Below, in pieces: positions 28,033 through 37,268 of a stretch of 64,000 nt of DNA. A program made the translations under genes and the position numbers. The stretch is from Candidatus Binatia bacterium (GTDB lineage Bacteria > Desulfobacterota > Binatia > HRBIN30), in the NCBI GenBank assembly GCA_023150935.1, contig JAKLJW010000007.1:62001-126000 (forward strand), read 5' to 3'. Below the pieces are notes generated by a model. It had not been told where the DNA came from. It ran no database searches and saw only the letters and a program-made list of their open reading frames with translations. How positions within the stretch are numbered: the first letter of the stretch is position 1; each line of letters opens with the position of its first letter.

Positions 28033-29034
28033 TCACTGCGGCGCAAGCTGTCGCAGAAACGTCTCGGTCAATTCCTGCGGTACGTTCTGCGGCAGATTCA
28101 GCAACCCGGCTCCCATGCCGCAGTCATGCCACTCCGCCAGCTTCTCCTTGCAGTAAGCGAGCGGCCCGCAGATGCTGATGGCATCCATCAGCTCGTCGCT
28201 GACGGCGGCGGCGGCTTCACGGCGCTGTCCGCGGTTGTAGAGATCACGCACGAGGTCGGCGTTCTCCTTGAAGCCGAAGCGGCAGAACATCTCGTGGTAA
28301 TAGACGCCCATGCCACCTATGTAGAAGGAGACGCCCGGCTTGACCAGCGCCCGCGCCGCCGCGCGATCGTCGATGGGCACGCAGGCCACAAACGGCGCCA
28401 GCTCTATTGCCGCCGGGTTTCGCCCCGCCGCCCGCGCCCCTTCCGCCACGAGGGCCAGACCTTCCTTGAAGCACCTGTACGGCCAGAAGGTCGGCAACCA
28501 GCCGTCGGCGATCTGCCCGATCTCCTTAACGGCCTTCTCCTGGAGCGAGGCGACGTAAACCGGAATATCGGGGCGCAACGGCTTCATCTCGAGCTTGAAG
28601 TGGCGGAGCGCGAACAGCCGACTGAGATCCGGCGACAACCGGTCGCCGCGCCAGAGCGTGCGCATGATCTTGATACTATCGCGCATTCGGGTCAGCGGCT
28701 TTTCATAGGGAACGCCGTGGAAGTTTTCGACGACGACCTTGCCGCTCGTACCGAGCCCGAGGATGACCCTCCCCTCGGAGATCTCGTCGAGCGTCGCCGC
28801 ACTCATCGCCAGCAATCCGGCCGACCGACTGAACACGTTGGCAATTCCGGTGCCCAGCTTGATCCGCTTCGTGTGCACCGCGATTTCGGTGAGCAATTGA
28901 AACTGCTCGTATGCCCAGGCTTCCGGTATCCAGATCGAGTCGTAGCCGAGGTCGTCGGCAAGCTGGGCTGCGCGCAGCACCCCCTTGCGGTCGTACCCCT
29001 TCCAGAACGGCACAATTCCCAGCTTCAAATACAT
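28033..29034 (-). CDS. LLM-class flavin/F420-dependent oxidoreductase
   Basis: Luciferase-like TIM-barrel oxidoreductase, 333 residues. LADDLGYDSIWIPEAWAYE, LGTGIANVFSRSAGLLAMSA, LDEISEGRVILGLGTSG and GQIADGWLPTFW are the typical LLM strands; several resemble F420-dependent members. ATG 29034 is preceded by GGAGG eight bases upstream; a GTG at 29049 is the rival start. It heads a minus-strand operon with an acyl-CoA ligase and a small flavin/F420-type protein, suggesting oxidation of a xenobiotic-like or lipid substrate. Cofactor (FMN versus F420) cannot be decided here. Confidence 0.88.
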   Translation of the reverse strand: MYLKLGIVPFWKGYDRKGVLRAAQLADDLGYDSIWIPEAWAYEQFQLLTEIAVHTKRIKLGTGIANVFSRSAGLLAMSAATLDEISEGRVILGLGTSGKVVVENFHGVPYEKPLTRMRDSIKIMRTLWRGDRLSPDLSRLFALRHFKLEMKPLRPDIPVYVASLQEKAVKEIGQIADGWLPTFWPYRCFKEGLALVAEGARAAGRNPAAIELAPFVACVPIDDRAAARALVKPGVSFYIGGMGVYYHEMFCRFGFKENADLVRDLYNRGQRREAAAAVSDELMDAISICGPLAYCKEKLAEWHDCGMGAGLLNLPQNVPQELTETFLRQLAPQ

Positions 29035-29115
29035 CTCCGGCTCCTCCACCGCGGATCACTCGATTACGGTTCACCGCGCGGCGGCTCCCGACGCCCGCGG
29101 GCAGTCGCGACCCGT

Positions 29116-29142
29116 GCTCCGTGGTCGGGGCTCCGTGTTCGG
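29116..29142. repeat. Short tandem repeat in LLM leader
   Basis: GCTCCGTGGTCGG at 29116-29128 is followed one base later by GCTCCGTGTTCGG at 29130-29142, differing at one base (period 14). It sits in the 146-base gap between the cyclase stop and the LLM start. Confidence 0.5.
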
Positions 29143-29180
29143 TTCTCAGCGGGCGAACTTCGTCGAATCGTCCGGGGCTG

Positions 29181-31541
29181 TCAAGCCGGGGACGGCGGCG
29201 GGGCGATCAGGCGGTACACCGGCTGCGGTTGCTGGAACCCTTTCAGCGCCAGCTCGCCGACCGGCTCGGCGCGGCAGCCGTTACGCAACTCGGCCATGAC
29301 TCGGCCGCTGATCAGGATCTCGCCGCCACCGGCCGCATCCGACAGCCGTGCGGCAAGGTTCGTCACATTACCGATCACGCTGTAATCGCGCCGGCCCTCG
29401 TAGCCGACGAACCCGCAGGTGGCGTATCCCGTGTGGATGCCCATGCCGACGTCGATGGCGTAGCCCTTGCGCCGCCACTCGCCCCGCAGCCGCTCGACGT
29501 CGCCTCGCATCGCCAGTGCCATCGCGACTGCCCGGTCCACGTGGTCGGCCTGCTCGACCGGGTCGTTGAAGAACACCATCAAGCCGTCGCCCGCGAATCT
29601 CTCCAGGGTGCCGGCGTACTCGCCGATGCGCCGACCCATGCATTCGTGGTACTCGGCCAGCGTGGCCATCACCTCTTCCGGCTCGACCCGATCCGAAAAC
29701 GACGTGAAGCCGCGCAGGTCGGCGAACAGGACCGTCACCAGTTTGCGCTGGCTGCGCAGCTCGGCTGCGCCGCCGCGGGCCATCACCTGGTCGATGACCT
29801 GCGGCGGGAAGAACCGCTTGAGCTCCGAGAACTCGCGCTCGCGCAGGTCGAGGCGTTGCGCCGCCTTCACCCGCTCGATCGCCTGCACCGCCTGCTGCGC
29901 CACGGTCGAGAGGGCATCCAGCTCGGCGCTGCCGTACACGTCTCCGGTCGTACGCGCGCCTACGGCCAACCCGCCGATTACACGCCGGTCGTCGAGCACC
30001 GGCAGTACCGCCTCGGCGCGCAGGCGGTCAAAGGCGCGATAACACTCCGCCCGGATGTTCGTGTACTGCGGCTCCACGGCGATATGGTCGCGAAAGATCT
30101 CCTTCCGCGTTGTCCGCAGGAGCTGCACCACGACCTCCTCGGCGAGATTCCGTGGCGCTGCACCCTCCACCCCCGCCGTCCGCACCTGTTCGCCTTCGTC
30201 AACCACGCCGGAAAGCAGAAAAGCCACGGCGTGGCGCGCGTCGCAGATGCGCCCGGGAGTGCGCGCCAGCGCCGCGAGTACCTGATCGATATCCCTCGCC
30301 GCCTGCATCTCGGCACCGATGCTGCGCACGATCTTCGGGTAGCGGTTGCGTTTCGGGTACAACATGGCGTCGAGCCGGGCGTTGAACCGTGGCCATACGT
30401 AGAGGAGCGGAAAAAGCAGGACCGCAACCGCGTACGGATTGGCGGCGACCAGCAGGACCGCCACCAGCGTCAAGACGAACACCACCGCGGCGTAAATGAC
30501 CGCCCGCTGCACCGCGACTCGTGCGTTGAGCAGGTCGTGCCGCACGGTGATGTATCCCAGGGAAACCAGAAACAGGCTAGGGGTCGCATACGCGATGCGC
30601 ATGTCGATGACGAGGATGCCAAGCGTGTTACGCATGAAATTGACGACGGTGAGCGGCAACACGCCGGCCGCCGTGCCGAGGACGAGTATGCGGGCGCGTT
30701 GCGCCACCAGCGGGTCGCGGCTCCGGATGGCAAGGAAGAGGTTGCGCGCCGTGAGGCAGAGCATCGCCGCCAGCAACACCGACGTATCGAGAAAGCCGCC
30801 AAAGTGCTTCAGGATGCCGACCCAACCCGAGGACCATCCCAGGAACTGAAGCAGGCCAAGGCCGATCCCCCCGGCGTAAATGAGCGGCACTATGCGCGGA
30901 CGGCGCACGAGAACGGGGTGTACGACCGGGAATGCCAGAGCGACATGAAACGGGGCCACGGCGCTGCATCCCACCATGAGGCGGAAGTACAACGCCTGCC
31001 AGACATCCTCCTTCGGCAAGTGCAGGAGCAGCACGCTGAGTTCTCCACCCACAAAGCAGCAGACGGCCAGCAGCGCCCAACTGCTGGCTACATAGGGTCG
31101 CAGGAGGAACGTGACGATCCCGACAACAAAGAACAGCGCCCCCAGACCGAAGGTCGTACCCTCGGCGAACAGGGCGTCCTCCCAGGTCCACAGACGCACC
31201 GGGAGCGTCACCTCGGCGATACGTCCGCCGGTCTGTCGTAACCTGAGGGTGTTGGTCGATCCCACGTCGCGCGCCAGCGTTGGCGGAATCGCCTCCTTCA
31301 GAGCGACACCGGTCGCGGCGATACCGTTGACGGTAAGGATCTGGCCTCCGCCCCACAGCCCGGCCGCCGCCGCGTCCCAGCGGGTGGGCGAGACGTTGTT
31401 GCCCTCGAGCGAGAACCCGACGTCAGGCCGGCCGATCCGCCCGGCCTTGTCCTCGAGCGCGAAACCTACGCCGATGCAGTAAGCGATCGCCAGCAGCGCA
31501 AACAGCGCCTTCTGTCCGGACGTGCCGTCACGGAATCGCAT
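29181..31541 (-). CDS. Membrane class III nucleotide cyclase with PDZ-like, multi-helix and GAF regions
   Basis: A 786-residue signalling protein. In order: an N-terminal helix (10-30), an extracytoplasmic segment with GGQILTVNGIAATGVALKE, similar to a PDZ loop; about seven membrane helices (about 130-390); a GAF-like region with an aspartyl/cysteine-poor ligand pocket (about 410-560); and a class III cyclase domain from about residue 580. Metal-binding aspartates lie in LFADLRGFTSF and FAGDGLMVFF, and RRDYSVIGNVTNLAARL holds the base-recognition and transition-state residues. It most likely makes cAMP. The organisation with a PDZ-like sensor before a 7-TM block is unusual. Divergent from the heparinase-like gene. 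Confidence 0.85.
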   Translation of the reverse strand: MRFRDGTSGQKALFALLAIAYCIGVGFALEDKAGRIGRPDVGFSLEGNNVSPTRWDAAAAGLWGGGQILTVNGIAATGVALKEAIPPTLARDVGSTNTLRLRQTGGRIAEVTLPVRLWTWEDALFAEGTTFGLGALFFVVGIVTFLLRPYVASSWALLAVCCFVGGELSVLLLHLPKEDVWQALYFRLMVGCSAVAPFHVALAFPVVHPVLVRRPRIVPLIYAGGIGLGLLQFLGWSSGWVGILKHFGGFLDTSVLLAAMLCLTARNLFLAIRSRDPLVAQRARILVLGTAAGVLPLTVVNFMRNTLGILVIDMRIAYATPSLFLVSLGYITVRHDLLNARVAVQRAVIYAAVVFVLTLVAVLLVAANPYAVAVLLFPLLYVWPRFNARLDAMLYPKRNRYPKIVRSIGAEMQAARDIDQVLAALARTPGRICDARHAVAFLLSGVVDEGEQVRTAGVEGAAPRNLAEEVVVQLLRTTRKEIFRDHIAVEPQYTNIRAECYRAFDRLRAEAVLPVLDDRRVIGGLAVGARTTGDVYGSAELDALSTVAQQAVQAIERVKAAQRLDLREREFSELKRFFPPQVIDQVMARGGAAELRSQRKLVTVLFADLRGFTSFSDRVEPEEVMATLAEYHECMGRRIGEYAGTLERFAGDGLMVFFNDPVEQADHVDRAVAMALAMRGDVERLRGEWRRKGYAIDVGMGIHTGYATCGFVGYEGRRDYSVIGNVTNLAARLSDAAGGGEILISGRVMAELRNGCRAEPVGELALKGFQQPQPVYRLIAPPPSPA

Positions 31542-31683
31542 CGATCCCTCCCCCGGTCGCCACGGAGTCTACCCGATTTTCCCACCGCACCGCACGCGCG
31601 ACCCGCTTAACCGCCCGCCCTCGGTTCGAGCGAATACGATTGAGCGCCGCGGACCGCCGCGATAAGCCTGATTCCTGACAACC

Positions 31684-34600
31684 ATGGACAGCCGACCGCT
31701 CAGAATCCACAGGTTCCTGACCGGAGTGCGGAACGCCGGTCCGGCATACCTCGCAGGCCTTGCGTATGCGTGCTGCCTGCTGACGGCCGCGAACGCACGC
31801 GCCGCGTGGCAGCCGGCGGAAATCGACCTGGCACGGCCCCGGGTTCTTTACCGTGCCGCCGAGCGCGATCTCGTCCGGGACCGCCTCGGACGCGAACCCT
31901 ACCGCAGCGTTCTTGCGGACCTCCTCGCGCGCGCCGCAATGGCCGACGGCATCGCGCTCGACGATCACAGCATTCCCAGCGCGCGTCTCAAGGCGCGTGC
32001 CGCCAAGAACCTCGCCTTCGCCTACGCCATCGACCGCACCATCGTCGACGGCGAGGTTACCCCTTTTCCGACGGTTGGCGCACGCGCGGCCGCGGGTGGG
32101 CGCGTGCGCGACCTGCTCGCCAACATGTACACCCGCTGCCGGCTGGCCGTGGATCCGCCCCTCGGAGGCTGGGACCGAGATATCAACACCTCCGAAGAAC
32201 TGATTCAGTACGCCACCGCATACGACACGATGCTGGGCGCGGGCTACGACTTCGGCGCCGACGCCGCCCGCATCGAAGATCATCTCGTCACTCTGGCCGC
32301 CGAGCTGTATGACAATTACGCCAACCCCGGTTCCGCGAAGTTCTATACCAATCTCCACCAGAACAACCATCGCTCCAAGAGTGGTGCGGCCCTCGTGGTC
32401 GCCGGTATCGCCCTCGCCGAATACGTCGCCCCCATCGGAACCGACGAGCGCGGCATTCGCGATCCGGAAGCCTGGATCGACTACGGACTCGATCAGGTGG
32501 ACGCAATCATGCGCTACGTTCTGGTCACCGGCGACGGCGCCTACGCGGAGGGGCCGTATTATTTCCGGTACGCCGCACAGAACCTCTTGCCGTTCGCCCG
32601 CGCGTGGGACCGCCTCGTCGGCGGACGTACCTGGCCCGTCGGCGGCATCGAGATCCCGAGCCTCTGGCGCCATCCGCTCTTTACGCGCAGTTTGCGCTGG
32701 GCCTTCGACATGACCTTGCCCGACGGTTCGCTCGCTCCCATCGACGACGGCAACCCGGGGCGTTCCTTCTACTTCGGGGCCGCTCCCGCTGCCGCGGTGG
32801 ACGCTGCCGCCTTGGCCTGGCGCTGGGCCAACGCACCGAGCCGTCTCGAGACCGAGGGAAGCGTCGACCTCGCCGCCGACGCCCTGGTGGTCTACGACGA
32901 CACGACCGTGCCGGCACCGCCTGTGGGCTCACCGACGGCCTTCTACATCGAGGGCGGCAACGCCGTCTTGCGCCGCGACTGGTCGAGCGACGCCGTGCAG
33001 GCCGTGGTGCTCGGCGAGCACGACACGGCGTCCGAGTTCGGCCGCGGCCGCGACGGCCGCGGTGTCGGACCCCAGTCGCACGAGCACGCCGAACCGGGCT
33101 CCTTCATCCTGCACGCCTTCGGCGAACGGCTGGCGATGGACCCCGGCTACTTGGATTTCGGCAGCCGCGGGGCCGTGAACAAGCCGGAGCACCATAACCT
33201 GATTCTGATCGACGGCTCGGGACCCGTCGACTACCTCGAAGCGTCGTTGCGGTTTCGCCGGCAACTTCGCCGTCCCCCCGCCGACGGCCACGCCACTCTG
33301 TCAGAAACGTTCGACACCGGGTTCCTCGATGCGGTCCGCGTCACCACCCGCTACGGCCGGCCGGCGGCCGGCGCCGCGTTGGTCTCCCGTCGCTTCCTGA
33401 TGCCCGACCACGCCTACCTGATCGTTGCCGACCGCGTCGCCGTGCCGGGCGATCCGCCCGCGACGTTCACCTGGGTGCTCCACGGCAACGGCGGCGGCGA
33501 GAGCGGCGGCACCTTCGCGGCACAACCACTCGGCGGCCGCTGGACGCGCGCCCGGGCGCGTCTCGATGCCGGCATCGCCGTGGCGCCGACGGCTCCGAGT
33601 TTCGCCACGGCCGAAGGCATCCACGAGATTCCCGGCAACATACGCAGCACGCATACGATCCTGCACGCACACGCGACCGGAACCGCGCTGCACGCCCTTC
33701 AGGTTCTGTTTCCCAGCCGCACCACCGGTGCGACGCCCCCGGAGATCTCCTCGGTCGACATCTCCGACGCCGCCGCCCTGCGCGTACGCGACCCGGCAGC
33801 GGACAGGCAGGTGCTGGCGCTGTACCGCATGTCGCAGGGAACCGTCCTGCATCTCGACCCCGATTCGACCGGACTCCCGGCGCTCACGACCGACGGCCAT
33901 CTGCTGCTCGCCGACGCGCGCGCGGACGGCGCCTTGCGTCTCGTCTGGGCAGAGGGAGCCAGCGCGATCCGGTACGGCTCGGTCGCCGTGGTTGCCGAGA
34001 GCGCCGGCGTGCTGGGCATCGCCCCGGACAAGGACCGGGCTGAACTGGTCGCCGCTACCGCCGATGCTGAAGCGGCCGTCTCCGGACTGCCCTTTGTCCC
34101 GGGGGCCGCCGACGGCGCCTGCGGCTTCAGCCTGGTCCCGGAAACCCCGGGCACGCCGCGGGCACAGGGAGTGGCGCTCGCTTCACCGGCAATCGAGCCA
34201 CCGGAAGGGGGCGTTATTGTCCGACTCGGCCGCGAGCGCCGTGTCATCCTGCGAGCGGAGCGCGGCAACTCCGCCCCGGCGGCCGATCCCGGTCCCGACC
34301 GTCGCGTCGACGTGGGTGTGACGGTCGCGCTCGATGGCTCGGCAAGTTGCGATCTGGACGGCGATGCCCTGACCCCGCGCTGGGCTCTCGTGTCGGCGCC
34401 GGCAGGCAGCGACTGGACTCTACGCGGCGCCGACACCTGGAGGCCGTCTTTTGTGGTCACGAGTGCCGGCCCCTATCGTGTCCGGCTCACCGTCACGGAT
34501 GCACACGGTTCCGCAAGCCGGCCGGTCGACGTGGTCGTCGTGGCTGGCCCCGAGTGCGGGGACGGTATGGACACCGACCTCGACGGCTGGATCGACACCG

Positions 34601-34854
34601 ACGATCCGGATTGCAGCAGTGCGGGGGACACGAGTGAAGCCCCGAGCCCTCTCCCCTGCCCCAGCGACTGCAACAGCGACGGTCAGGTCATGATCGAAGA
34701 GGTGATTGCGGCGGTAGCCATTGCTCAGGGCGAGGCGCCGCCGTCGACGTGCGCCAACGCTGACACCAACGCGGACGGCGCTGTAACGGTCGACGAGCTG
34801 ATCGCCGCCATCGACCGGGCACTGAGCGGGTGCGCGGCAGTATCTCGCACGTAA
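31684..34854 (+). CDS. Secreted heparinase II/III-like protein with PKD and EF-hand repeats
   Basis: A 1056-residue exported protein. A signal peptide (about 1-40, ending ANARA) is followed by an alpha-toroid region (about 45-370) and a heparinase II/III beta-sandwich-type region with FILHAFGERLAMDPGYLDF and HNLILIDGSGPVDYLEASL. Near 880-960 is a PKD-like domain (LDGSASCDLDGDALTPRW, YRVRLTVTDAHGSA). The tail has dockerin/EF-hand-like calcium loops: DTDLDGWIDTDDPDC, DCNSDGQVMIEEVIAAV and DTNADGAVTVDELIAAIDRA. It probably cleaves uronic-acid polysaccharide, but catalytic residues were not placed. No lyase operon around it; the next genes are an R-M system. Confidence 0.8.
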   Translation: MDSRPLRIHRFLTGVRNAGPAYLAGLAYACCLLTAANARAAWQPAEIDLARPRVLYRAAERDLVRDRLGREPYRSVLADLLARAAMADGIALDDHSIPSARLKARAAKNLAFAYAIDRTIVDGEVTPFPTVGARAAAGGRVRDLLANMYTRCRLAVDPPLGGWDRDINTSEELIQYATAYDTMLGAGYDFGADAARIEDHLVTLAAELYDNYANPGSAKFYTNLHQNNHRSKSGAALVVAGIALAEYVAPIGTDERGIRDPEAWIDYGLDQVDAIMRYVLVTGDGAYAEGPYYFRYAAQNLLPFARAWDRLVGGRTWPVGGIEIPSLWRHPLFTRSLRWAFDMTLPDGSLAPIDDGNPGRSFYFGAAPAAAVDAAALAWRWANAPSRLETEGSVDLAADALVVYDDTTVPAPPVGSPTAFYIEGGNAVLRRDWSSDAVQAVVLGEHDTASEFGRGRDGRGVGPQSHEHAEPGSFILHAFGERLAMDPGYLDFGSRGAVNKPEHHNLILIDGSGPVDYLEASLRFRRQLRRPPADGHATLSETFDTGFLDAVRVTTRYGRPAAGAALVSRRFLMPDHAYLIVADRVAVPGDPPATFTWVLHGNGGGESGGTFAAQPLGGRWTRARARLDAGIAVAPTAPSFATAEGIHEIPGNIRSTHTILHAHATGTALHALQVLFPSRTTGATPPEISSVDISDAAALRVRDPAADRQVLALYRMSQGTVLHLDPDSTGLPALTTDGHLLLADARADGALRLVWAEGASAIRYGSVAVVAESAGVLGIAPDKDRAELVAATADAEAAVSGLPFVPGAADGACGFSLVPETPGTPRAQGVALASPAIEPPEGGVIVRLGRERRVILRAERGNSAPAADPGPDRRVDVGVTVALDGSASCDLDGDALTPRWALVSAPAGSDWTLRGADTWRPSFVVTSAGPYRVRLTVTDAHGSASRPVDVVVVAGPECGDGMDTDLDGWIDTDDPDCSSAGDTSEAPSPLPCPSDCNSDGQVMIEEVIAAVAIAQGEAPPSTCANADTNADGAVTVDELIAAIDRALSGCAAVSRT

Positions 34855-34894
34855 GAGCATATCCTCTTGGATAAGGAAGCCCGAAGCAGATCTC

Positions 34895-34934
34895 GGGTCC
34901 AAAGTCCAAGGCCCCAGGTCCGGAGTCCAGTGCC
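34895..34934. repeat. Degenerate GTCC-rich tandem repeat
   Basis: The 115-base gap after the heparinase gene contains GGGTCC AAAGTCC AAGGCCCC AGGTCC GGAGTCC AGTGCC, an irregular run of 6-8-base units. It ends near the restriction gene. Significance unknown. Confidence 0.4.
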
Positions 34935-34969
34935 CGCGACCGTGCGGGTTCGGAATGTACCTCACACCA

Positions 34970-35749
34970 TCACAAGTGCCAGCGCGCCTTGTAGGCCTTG
35001 CACATTTGCGCCAACAGCACCTCGTACTCCGCATCGACATCGATCCCCAGCGCGTTGTCCCGGGCAATGGTGGGTGGGTTCACGTTGTCGATGTGTGCCG
35101 GCACGACGAGCACATAGTCGTACCCAACGACATGGGTCAGGCCAGGCGGCCGCCTTGGGAGTTGCCGGAATTTCGCGACCGTCTTAGCGGGATCGTCCGG
35201 CTTGTTTGCGCTGACCGCAAGCGGGAATTCGGTCCACAGTCTCTGGTCCCCCGTAGAAAGCCGCGGCAGTATGTGCTCCTTAAACTCGCCGGCCCTGCCC
35301 CTGAACATTGGCTTGATCCTGTCGGGCACGTTCAGGACACGATCGGCAACGCCAACGATGACGGTTGCAACCAAGACGGCCTCAGACTTGACGCGATGCA
35401 ACACCTGAAGAGCCTCGTTGAGGTCGTCAAACCGCGCATCACGGTTTCGGTGCGCTGTCACGACTGACTTGTTCTCGACACAAATCCGGACCGCATCCAG
35501 GTCAGGTTCCCCGGCCGGTGTCGGCTCGGTGACTAGAAGGTCGATCTTCCGCTGGCGTGCGCCCGGGGTCCGGACGTTGAGCCAGCAACGAACTCTGTCA
35601 GCTTCCAGGTCGGCTCGGAGCACCTCACATTCCCCGGTCAGGTCGGCAATGATCCCGCGGCTGACAGTGTCCGAATGCGCTTCCCGTCGATGGTTGTGAA
35701 AGCCGCTCACCCTTATCTGCTCGACCACCTCGTCAAACGGCGTCCGCAT
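34970..35749 (-). CDS. Putative Type II restriction endonuclease
   Basis: A 259-residue protein next to a DNA methyltransferase. It has a PD-(D/E)XK-like core: QRKIDLLVTEP (Asp) followed by VRICVENKSVVTAHRNRD (Glu-Asn-Lys), the expected E-x-K of such nucleases. The rest is not recognised, so the target sequence is unknown. It overlaps the upstream methyltransferase by 17 bases, a normal arrangement in which the methylase is made first. Base composition seems lower in GC than its neighbours, consistent with horizontal transfer. Confidence 0.72.
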   Translation of the reverse strand: MRTPFDEVVEQIRVSGFHNHRREAHSDTVSRGIIADLTGECEVLRADLEADRVRCWLNVRTPGARQRKIDLLVTEPTPAGEPDLDAVRICVENKSVVTAHRNRDARFDDLNEALQVLHRVKSEAVLVATVIVGVADRVLNVPDRIKPMFRGRAGEFKEHILPRLSTGDQRLWTEFPLAVSANKPDDPAKTVAKFRQLPRRPPGLTHVVGYDYVLVVPAHIDNVNPPTIARDNALGIDVDAEYEVLLAQMCKAYKARWHL

Positions 35750-37157
35750 CGAGCACTCTCAGGGGCAAGCCAAGCTGTTTACCAGTATTGGCGGCAGCGG
35801 GATCACCAGTCCGTCGGTTCGCAATCGTTGCAAGCCGGTGAGGAATTGGGAGAAGCTTGAGCACGTGACTTTGCACGCGCAGGAAGCCGTTCGCTGCCCT
35901 TTGACAATTGGAGGCGAGCCACCTCCGAGCAAGTTCGGAGTTCAAGTACTGACAGATTTCCTCAAGTGAGTCCGGGTTCTTCGGAACGATATAGTAGACG
36001 GAATGACGAGGGACGATGCCCCCGGTCCGGTCGAGCCAGAATCCGGGCTGCGCGGTGATGTCCTTGCACAGGATCTTGGGCCTCAGGATGACCGGCAACG
36101 GCGGGGTTTCGTGGAACGCGTACCAGGGTTTGCGTGCGACACATGTTCGCGCGGTCAACTTCGCTCTCCGCCCTGGATTCATCAAATACGCGTGGAGACC
36201 GCCAAGCTCGGACTCCTTAAGCAGCTGGCCGTTGCGCGTGTAGGGCACCAGCATGGCGTGGCGACCGTGCACTTCCGCGCCCGCCAACGTCAGCTCGCGA
36301 CCGGCAACGGTCGGGTAGGCAAACGGTTTCAATTGCGGGTCGATCAGATCGTCGCGGAGCACGAAGACCGCATCCGCTCCCGTCGCGACACCGCAACTTA
36401 CCCGCACGCAGATCTGGTTCAGTGTGGCGCCGCTCTTGGACGAGGAACTACCGTTCATCTGTGGAAGCCATGATGAACCGTCGCTTGACGGGGTGACGCT
36501 AACCGTCTCACCGGTTCTCCCGATCAGGACCGTTGGCCCCCTGCTAGCTGCATTCCGTACGCTGGTCACGGCCGGATAGGTGAGGAGCGTGCCGAAGGTG
36601 TTCTCCCCAACGAGTCGAATTTCTTCCAACTGCCTCCTTGCAAGGATTCTTCGAAGCGGCGCCGCCGTCTCGACGTACAGGAACTTCTCGGGCGTAATGA
36701 AGACGAGACGCCCACCTGGCTTCAGACACATCAGGGCCTGCTCGAAGAACAGGAGGTACAAATCGAAACGCCCACGCGCCGTCTCGTAACGCTGGCGGTA
36801 GCGGCTGCGTTCAGTCACAGACAGGCCGGTAATCGCGACATAGGGCGGGTTACCTACCACGAAATCGTACAGGCCTGCATCGCACGCGAGGAAGTCGTTC
36901 TCCCGCAACTCAACACTGCGATGGCGCTTAAGCCTTCGCCGGGCTTCAGCCAGCAGGCGGGCGTCTGACTCGACGCCGACGACGTGCGGGACGGCAAGGC
37001 CCCTTCGTTCGCACCACCGGATGATGCCCTCGATGAAGGCACCGGTGCCCGAACCAGGGTCGAGAACCGTGTGCTCCGGCCTGACATCCACGTCGCGAAA
37101 CAGCCGGTCGACCATCAGGTCAACCGTCTCCATCGGCGTAGGTACGAAGGCTTTCAT
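35733..37157 (-). CDS. N6-adenine DNA methyltransferase (M.TaqI-like)
   Basis: Modification partner of the restriction enzyme. In 474 residues it has the SAM-binding motif LDPGSGTGAFIEG near residue 35 and the catalytic NPPY in FVVGNPPYVAITGL near 105, followed by YLLFFEQALMCLKPGGRLVFITPEKFL, as in gamma-class M.TaqI-like enzymes. The C-terminal half (from about 200) is the likely target-recognition domain. It carries TQ-type sequence-specific recognition I cannot deduce. A possible promoter with extended -10 lies about 80 bases upstream. Confidence 0.93.
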   Translation of the reverse strand: MKAFVPTPMETVDLMVDRLFRDVDVRPEHTVLDPGSGTGAFIEGIIRWCERRGLAVPHVVGVESDARLLAEARRRLKRHRSVELRENDFLACDAGLYDFVVGNPPYVAITGLSVTERSRYRQRYETARGRFDLYLLFFEQALMCLKPGGRLVFITPEKFLYVETAAPLRRILARRQLEEIRLVGENTFGTLLTYPAVTSVRNAASRGPTVLIGRTGETVSVTPSSDGSSWLPQMNGSSSSKSGATLNQICVRVSCGVATGADAVFVLRDDLIDPQLKPFAYPTVAGRELTLAGAEVHGRHAMLVPYTRNGQLLKESELGGLHAYLMNPGRRAKLTARTCVARKPWYAFHETPPLPVILRPKILCKDITAQPGFWLDRTGGIVPRHSVYYIVPKNPDSLEEICQYLNSELARRWLASNCQRAANGFLRVQSHVLKLLPIPHRLATIANRRTGDPAAANTGKQLGLPLRVLDADAV

Positions 37158-37235
37158 TTGGCAACCACTTACACGATCAGCAACTCGCGGTTCAAGGACA
37201 CAACGACTCGCGGCGAACCCGGAACCCTCACCAAC

Positions 37236-37244
37236 AGTATAACA
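37236..37244 (-). promoter_or_regulatory. Possible extended -10 promoter of the R-M operon
   Basis: On the minus strand TGTTATACT (extended -10, TGn plus TATACT) lies about 80 bases before the methyltransferase ATG. No good -35 accompanies it. Weak, single-motif evidence. Confidence 0.35.
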
Positions 37245-37268
37245 GCCTGGTAACCTGACATCCCTCCC

